Below are positions 9,801 through 15,164 of a stretch of DNA of 15,164 nucleotides, piece after piece (the first letter of the stretch is position 1; the number at the start of each line of letters is the position of its first letter). Under the pieces are notes generated by a model. The model was not told the origin of the DNA. It made no database searches and saw only the letters and a program-made list of their open reading frames with translations. Source of the DNA: Physocladia obscura (lineage: Eukaryota; Chytridiomycota; Chytridiomycetes; Chytridiales; Chytriomycetaceae); NCBI GenBank assembly GCA_027596945.1, contig JADGJH010000705.1, positions 1-15,164 of the forward strand, written 5' to 3'. The translations under genes and the position numbers were made by a program.

Positions 9801-11187
9801 TTTGATTGTTTCATCTGTATGTTTATCCTAATTGTGGTTTATGTGTTGACCTGACAGTCATTAATATATTCTTTTCCGCAGTACTACGAAGCGAAATTGC
9901 GTCGTGGATTTGAAGACGCCACCAAGAAGGCATACGAAGAGTCTGGAACAATTGCTGCAGAAGCATTCAAGGAAATCCGTACTGTCTCTGCTTTGACGCG
10001 CCAGCACTACTTTGAAGACAAATACGCGGCCAACTTGGAAAGACCACACAAGCTTGCACTTGAAAAGGCCAGAAAGGCCTCACTGGGTAACGGTATGACT
10101 CAAGCTTTCACCCAGTTTGCTAATGCTCTCGGTTTCTATGCTGGATTGCGTCTTGTTGAAGCCAACATCATTTCTTTTTCACCACTGTTCAAGGTTTTGA
10201 TGGCTGTTATGTTGACGGCCCAAGGTCTCGGCCGTTCCTCAACCTTTTTGGAAACATACACCAAAGCGAAAATTGCCGCTATCAACACCTTTGAAATTAT
10301 CGACCGTATCTCGTCTATTGATCCTGAAGACGATGGCAATTCTCTCGACAAGGCTGAAAATGTCAAGGGTGGATTTGAATTCAAAAATGTTTCCTTTACA
10401 TACCCAGCCCGTCCAGATCAACCAATCTTCAATGGTAGCTTCAATTTGAGCGGTGCTGTCAACAAGACAATTGCGTTAGTAGGACCTTCTGGATGCGGAA
10501 AGTCGTCTGCAATCGGCATGCTTCAGCGTTGGTATGACGTTTCTGACGGATCTGTTACAGTTGATGGCAAGAACGTAAAAGATTACCAAGTCAAGAAACT
10601 CAGAACTCACATGGCGCTTGTGGGACAGGAACCAACTTTGTTTGACATGAGTATCCGTGATAATATTTTGGCGGGAAGCGAGAGAACCAATATTTCTGAC
10701 GAAGAATTAGACGAGATTGCCCGAATGGCCAACATTCACCAATTTATTTCCGAGTTCCCCGATAAATATGGTAAAAATTCCTATTACAAGAAAAAAAAAC
10801 AACTTGTTCACTTTGTTCTTTCTGAAACTAGAAACCCGTGTTGGAGACAAAGGCTCGCAACTATCTGGTGGCCAAAAGCAACGTGTCGCCATCGCCCGTG
10901 CTCTGATCCGCCGGCCGAAATTCCTCCTCCTTGACGAAGCAACCTCCGCACTGGACTCCGAGTCCGAAAAGCTCGTGCAACAGGCCATCGATAATGCAAT
11001 CCAGCAGGGTGGCAGAACCACAATCACGATCGCACACCGACTCTCAACGATCCAGAACGCGGACTTGATTGCTGTTGTAAAGGATGGTGAAATTTGTGAG
11101 TTAGGCACGCATAATGACTTGCTTGGAATTCCGGATGGTGTTTATGCGGCATTGGTGAAGCAACAGGATTTGAATGTTTTGGAATAA
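6809..11187 (+). CDS. Full-length ABCB/MDR-type ABC transporter
   Basis: Eight exons join in phase into 1310 aa: 6809-7023, 7105-7398, 7454-7701, 7762-8370, 8430-8776, 8842-9816, 9882-10770 and 10832-11187. The architecture is TMD1-NBD1-linker-TMD2-NBD2. TMD1 spans roughly residues 72-370. NBD1 has Walker [10 protein letters not shown] (Lys441), Q-loop Gln483, signature LSGGQ 541-545, Walker B Asp565-Glu566 and H-loop His597. An acidic linker (about 640-718, five-Glu run near 658) precedes TMD2 (about 730-1020). NBD2 has Walker [10 protein letters not shown] (Lys1103), Gln1145, LSGGQ 1203-1207, Asp1227-Glu1228 and His1261. Both ATP sites look competent, unlike half-degenerate ABCB or ABCC proteins. 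The length matches P-glycoprotein, Pmd1 and Ste6 relatives, which export drugs, lipids or peptides across the plasma membrane; the substrate cannot be read from sequence. ATG 6809 is the first Met in frame (the frame upstream has only TTG). Confidence 0.96.
7024..7104 (+). other. Intron 1 of the ABC gene: 81 nt, stop-free
   Basis: The donor is GTATGT, a CTAAC branch-like motif lies at 7083-7087, and the acceptor is TTAG. Its length is a multiple of three and it has no in-frame stop. Removing it joins DKLMM to [11 protein letters not shown], the expected start of the first membrane helix; retaining it would insert 27 residues there. Confidence 0.85.
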
Positions 11188-11880
11188 TTTTTTTTTTTCT
11201 TTTTGAGTTGAGTTTTGGAATTTTGGAGTGTATGACAGAGGTCTGTGGGTGATAGGTGAAATCAAGTTTGTGGTGTTAGTGTGTGTAGTTTGTGTGGTTT
11301 TTGGTATGCATGTATTTTCCACACAAGTTATTAAAAAAAAAAAAAAAGTTGCCTCTTGTTTATCTTTTATTAAGAGTATGAAAATCAACTTAAACGTTAT
11401 TAAAACGTATTATTGCAATTAAAGATGATGAAGTATTTCGCAATTTCATACGATGACTTGGAAACTAACAAAAATGAACTAAAAAAACACAATCTGCTAT
11501 CTTTTATTTTTAAAACCTTCTATATCGAAATTACACGTGAATTTTCATAGTTTAACTTATATTGTCACAACCCCATAAAGTACCTTTTAAATTAACTGAA
11601 AATTTCTCACAATAAAAGCCAACAATAAGTGACCTTCGCAAAACAACCCATTTCCTCAAAAAAAAAAAAAAAAAGACCCACAAATATGATTTGTCCTATA
11701 CAATATACAGAATATCAAGTATATGTCTACTATACTGGTATGATTTTGGTAAATAAAAATTTGGTTTTCATGTATACTTCCGTTAATTTATATCTTTATC
11801 TTTTTTTTTTTGACTTCTCATCTGACGTTTCATTTTTCATTTCATTAAAAAAAAGCAAAAACTTCTCACACCATAATTTC
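11188..11880 (+). other. ABC gene 3' flank, no gene seen
   Basis: The sequence directly after the stop is T-rich, then GT-rich (about 11228-11316, typical of downstream poly(A) elements), with ATTAAA at 11330-11335 followed by a 15-A run and an AATAAA at 11611-11616. Short frames here (11228-11422, 11629-11955) have no coding character. Confidence 0.5.
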
Positions 11881-11887
11881 ATACTAA

Positions 11888-11986
11888 TTGCTGCAACTCT
11901 GACCACTTGCTGCAACACCAACCTGCTTGCTACCACATCAGACCACGCTTTATAACCTTGTGCCACTTGCGAAAACCCATGTGCTA
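11888..11986. repeat. Degenerate 20-bp minisatellite, cluster 1
   Basis: The similar cores TGCAACTC (11892), TGCAACACC (11911), TACCACATC (11931), TATAACCTT (11951) and GAAAACCCA (11971) are spaced 19, 20, 20 and 20 bp, each followed by GACCAC/GTGCCAC-like and TTGCT-like segments. Because 20 is not a multiple of three, it is not a coding repeat. Confidence 0.65.
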
Positions 11987-12172
11987 AAGTAAAGGAAGAT
12001 TGAAATAAAACACTTAGATCACTTAAAGGCAAAGAAATGAAAACAGTAAACTTGCCTTTCTGTCATTAAGTGGAAGCTTTGTATTAATACAATAATATAG
12101 TTGTGTGTGTAATAATAAAGAAAGAGAGTTATGCTAAAAATCCTTACTGCATACAGTTAATTATAAACAGAG

Positions 12173-12359
12173 ATTGCAACATCATGCTGTTTTTCAATAC
12201 TGAGCTTCTTGCTGTAACATCACACTTGTTACAACCCCATGTCACTTTTTACAACCCTCTACTATTTGTCACAATACTGTGCTGCATGTTACATTTACTA
12301 CAACTCTGTGCCACTCAGTAAAACACTGAGCCACTCACTACAACCTTAAGCAATGATTG
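12173..12359. repeat. Degenerate 20-bp minisatellite, cluster 2
   Basis: This is the same kind of unit as at 11888-11986. Cores of ACAAC type occur at 12231, 12251, 12271 and 12291 (exactly 20 bp apart), then after a slip of about 9 bp at 12300, 12320 and 12340. More diverged copies precede at about 12176, 12195 and 12214. A rough consensus is ACAACCCTGTGCCACTTGCT. Confidence 0.65.
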
Positions 12360-13440
12360 AAGCAACAAGTGTTGAATCCTGCATCTGTGGATAGAACTTT
12401 AGTATACACTCCATTAGAATAATTTAAAAATTCAGTTTGACTATTGGAGACACCCATTTATTTTTCTCACAAAAACAGAAAGTCATCCTAAAAACCATAC
12501 TTCCAAACTCCATTTAAACATCAAAATGCTTAATTCATTTGTTCATTCTTTCAATCAGGTATTGTATTCTGAAGTGTGATGTGTTGAATATTTTATCAAT
12601 TTGATCATTGGACCTCTTCACTAGGACAATAGAACTTCTTGTTATAAATTAGATGGCTAATCTAATTGTTATTCAAAGAGTTTTCTCAAACTTCTCAAGC
12701 CTTCTATTACCTTCAAGAACTCAAAAACAATTCAAGCAATTTCCAATAGCTTTCCAACCATTTTTCTTTCTAAGTGTCTTTTATTCTCTTTTTCTTTCCA
12801 CTTCAAAAACTACTTAAACCCAAATCCTTTCTTTTCTTTATTATAAATATTATTGAATAAAAACAAACTATTCATTAGTATTAAACTTCTACTCCAGCTT
12901 TTCCCATACTTCCATCTGAAACTCTTGTCATTTAATTCTGAGAGAGAAAGGATTGAATTAGTTAACTCAAGCTGCTACAGCTACTAGCAAAACCTTCTGC
13001 TATTTTCTTCAACTTACTGGAACCTTATGCCTGTTTCTCAGCTACTATTACTAATTTACTTCATTAACAATCTAATTACATCAAAAGATGTATTAACACT
13101 TAAAATAGTCACACAGGCATGCAAAATTCAAAGATATGAATGTTGTAGTCTGTGCTATACTTCTACAAATAAGAACAATCTGTCATCAACCAATAGAACA
13201 CACAGATTTTATCAACCTAATTACCAAATACCATATAAAAATCTACAAACTCTGTAATTAGACAGCTGAAAAGTCATATTACCATTTCTTCAAGCATTAC
13301 TAAAACCACATTAGCTTTCAAAGGTTGGATATTTAAATAGTACCAGGTATTCTTAAAGATATTACTCTAACCTTTGTGTTTTACAGATAAATGGGATACC
13401 TAGAGACTCAGTAGAAACATCTTTGAGAAGTTAAAAGTTA
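12360..13440. other. AT-rich stretch, no gene seen
   Basis: This is part of the CpG-free block. A 76-codon frame at 13027-13257 is the length expected by chance in DNA of this composition and has no recognisable motif. No tRNA-like or other structured element was recognised. Confidence 0.5.
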
Positions 13441-14480
13441 TATGATTGAAATTACATAAAGAACTCACAACAGTTTGTTGTGCAACAATCTTGGAGTTTT
13501 GGTTGTTTTGGGGCCAGTGTTGATGGATTTTTTCTTCAAATGTAGTCAAGTTTGGCACCATACATTTGTTCATCCATAATTTGGACTTGATTGGCTGGCA
13601 CTACTGTAACTTCATACTCAATTCTTATAACTTAAGTGTTGCAAAGTTGGTTTTGACAATGCTCTCTTGTGATTGATTGTGTTGATTTTGTCTTCAACAA
13701 TGTTTTCTGGTAAATTTCTTAGAATATACACTCTTTGATCAACAGATAGATGGCCATTTGTGTAATGAGTTGTGTGTGTAACAGTGTAAATTGTGCTGAC
13801 TTACAACACAAAAAGTCAGTCAAACCAAAATCATTATCAAATCTTCACTCTTTGTCAACTGGTTTGTCTTTCTCTTAGTCAGTATGCTTCCATTTCAAAA
13901 TGTTGTGAACAACTTCCATTCCACATTTTTGAATTCTTTTCATTACTCTTTGAGAGTTTCTGATGAATGTATGCTAGTCAATAAATAGTTTCCACCAATT
14001 GTTGCTTTACAGGCATGAATGAGTTTTGCAATAATTAATTGTAGATTCTTGTGCTCATGCTTTGTTTTTTGAAGCACAATGTTGTTGATCAGTTAATCAC
14101 ATTGAGATTTGCTGAGTTTATTTCTTGCTGTGAAAGCACCAGAAACCAGCAACACAAAGTTCAGTTCAAAGTGAACAACATTTTCATAAAAGTCATGCAC
14201 TTCCTTGGATGAAATTATGTTTAATATTTGATAAGAAATTAGTTTTCTGCTGCAAGTTAATGCACTTTCTATAACCTTTGGATTTAGTCAACTTTGCAAA
14301 AATGAAAAATAGGATATGCTCACTTTATCAAGAAGAGAAAAGCATTGTGACAGATTCCCTTTGCAACCTTGGCAAGAAACTCACCATGATTGTTGTTTTT
14401 GAAAGGAGAGTGTGGGAGGTTGAGCTGTACAAGACATACATGTTAGTACAATTGCTTGGAGAAAAAAGGAATCAAATTGC
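13440..14480 (-). other. Possible decayed coding patches of unknown origin
   Basis: On the minus strand several adjacent frames look protein-like: near 14454-14340 (contains HGEFLAKVAKGICHNAF), near 14270-14090 (contains SSKEVHDFYENVVHFELN), 14090-13948 (IIAKLIHACKATIGGNYLL), 13965-13878 (RVMKRIQKCGMEVVHNIL) and 13800-13640 (VDQRVYILRNLPENIVEDK). They are separated by stops or frame changes. An old mobile-element ORF is possible, but no family could be recognised and open runs of this length are expected a few times by chance here. Confidence 0.25.
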
Positions 14481-14524
14481 CATCAATAATAGTTACAAGG
14501 TCTTAAAATTTAGTCAAGTTTTCC

Positions 14525-15123
14525 GCTGAATGGTAATTCGGGTTATTAGTTATGGCAGTTAGTGTGATAAAAATGCTGCAGTTTCAAAACTAATAAAATC
14601 AACAAAATTGTAATAAAAAAAATTTAAAAAATCTAATAAAGCAAAAATGAAAGAACCTTCAAGCAGGCAAGATCGGAAATAGTTTTCCTCTCAACACACT
14701 TTTTTGCTCACAAAACATCAATAATGAAATATAATAAATTCTCATTTTTGCTTCAATGCATTACTTTCACCAATCAGAAAATACAATTCAAATCACATGT
14801 ATACACATGTAGTGTTAATTTGTCATTGTAAAGGATGCTTTATAATGTATGGATTGGGCTTTCAGATGAATGAGACAATAGCAGGAGGTGTCTGCGTAAT
14901 TTATCAATATGTAATAATATATATCTTAATTCACATAAAAAGCCTTTTATTTTCAATTCAATTCATTTAAAGTCTTGTTGGTTGCAAGTTAAAACAAATT
15001 TTTATTATTATCATTTGAAATTGAAATTTCATTTTAAATTTTGTTCAATTGACAAATTTGTTCCAAAATAAAGGGACTTTTGACATGACTCTTGGAGATT
15101 TGTGAAGAACATGTAACATAAGA

Positions 15124-15125
<2 letters not shown>
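14525..15125. other. AT-rich stretch, no gene seen
   Basis: There is no coding frame of note. A small symmetric element, two ACATGT palindromes separated by 4 bp, occurs at 14796-14811. CG dinucleotides reappear but remain few. Confidence 0.5.

Positions 15126-15164
<39 letters not shown>
15126..15164. repeat. (TAA)13 microsatellite at the window edge
   Basis: There are thirteen perfect TAA units up to the last base; the array may continue beyond the window. Confidence 0.98.

Larger units (their letters stand above)
11972..14523. other. CpG-free block of 2552 bp
   Basis: Reading every base, no CG dinucleotide occurs between the CG at 11970-11971 and the one at 14524-14525, although C and G are each present throughout and TG/CA dinucleotides are plentiful. 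Neighbouring genes have normal CG. The block contains no convincing gene. It carries one minisatellite cluster and several minus-strand protein-like patches. Confidence 0.9.

Noticed and set aside
11888..12359. CRISPR-like array
   Set aside because: Units are contiguous and diverged, with no constant repeat plus unique spacers, and the DNA is eukaryotic.
14278..14529. 83-codon plus-strand frame
   Set aside because: It starts at TTG, has no recognisable motif, and its length is expected by chance in 4 kb of AT-rich DNA.

Overview
The window looks like nuclear DNA of a fungus, most likely an early-diverging zoosporic (chytrid-type) lineage. This is inferred from compact genes with 55-100 nt GT-AG introns, a Gcn4/Cpc1-type bZIP factor, a fungal-type intron-bearing Tc1-like transposase relic and AT-rich intergenic DNA. 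The genus cannot be named from sequence alone. Only ATG was accepted as a start, because several of the long open frames begin at TTG or GTG.

Layout, left to right. 1-797 (-): decayed Tc1/mariner-type transposase, running off the left edge, followed by a short minisatellite. 1224-1973 (-): single-exon, GC-rich Gcn4-like bZIP gene whose upstream region holds several tiny upstream ORFs and a consensus TGACTCA site. 2619-3803 (+): unrecognised Ser/Thr-rich disordered protein whose 5' exon is uncertain. 3841-5665 (-): five-exon enolase-phosphatase E1 (methionine salvage) of 515 aa, with a lysine-rich tail about as long as the enzyme; its stop codon lies 38 bp from that of the preceding convergent gene. 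5666-6808: divergent promoter region with a perfect 10-bp dyad. 6809-11187 (+): eight-exon full-length ABCB/MDR-type ABC transporter of 1310 aa with both ATPase sites intact. 11188-15164: about 4 kb with no convincing gene. It holds a degenerate 20-bp minisatellite, a 2552-bp block without a single CpG, some minus-strand protein-like patches of unknown origin, and a terminal (TAA)13 microsatellite.

There is no operon logic here. The bZIP factor (general amino-acid control) and the enolase-phosphatase (methionine salvage) are both in sulfur and amino-acid metabolism, but whether one regulates the other is only a guess. The most unusual features are the CpG-free block, the uORF-rich leader of the Gcn4-like gene and the long charged tail on the enolase-phosphatase.
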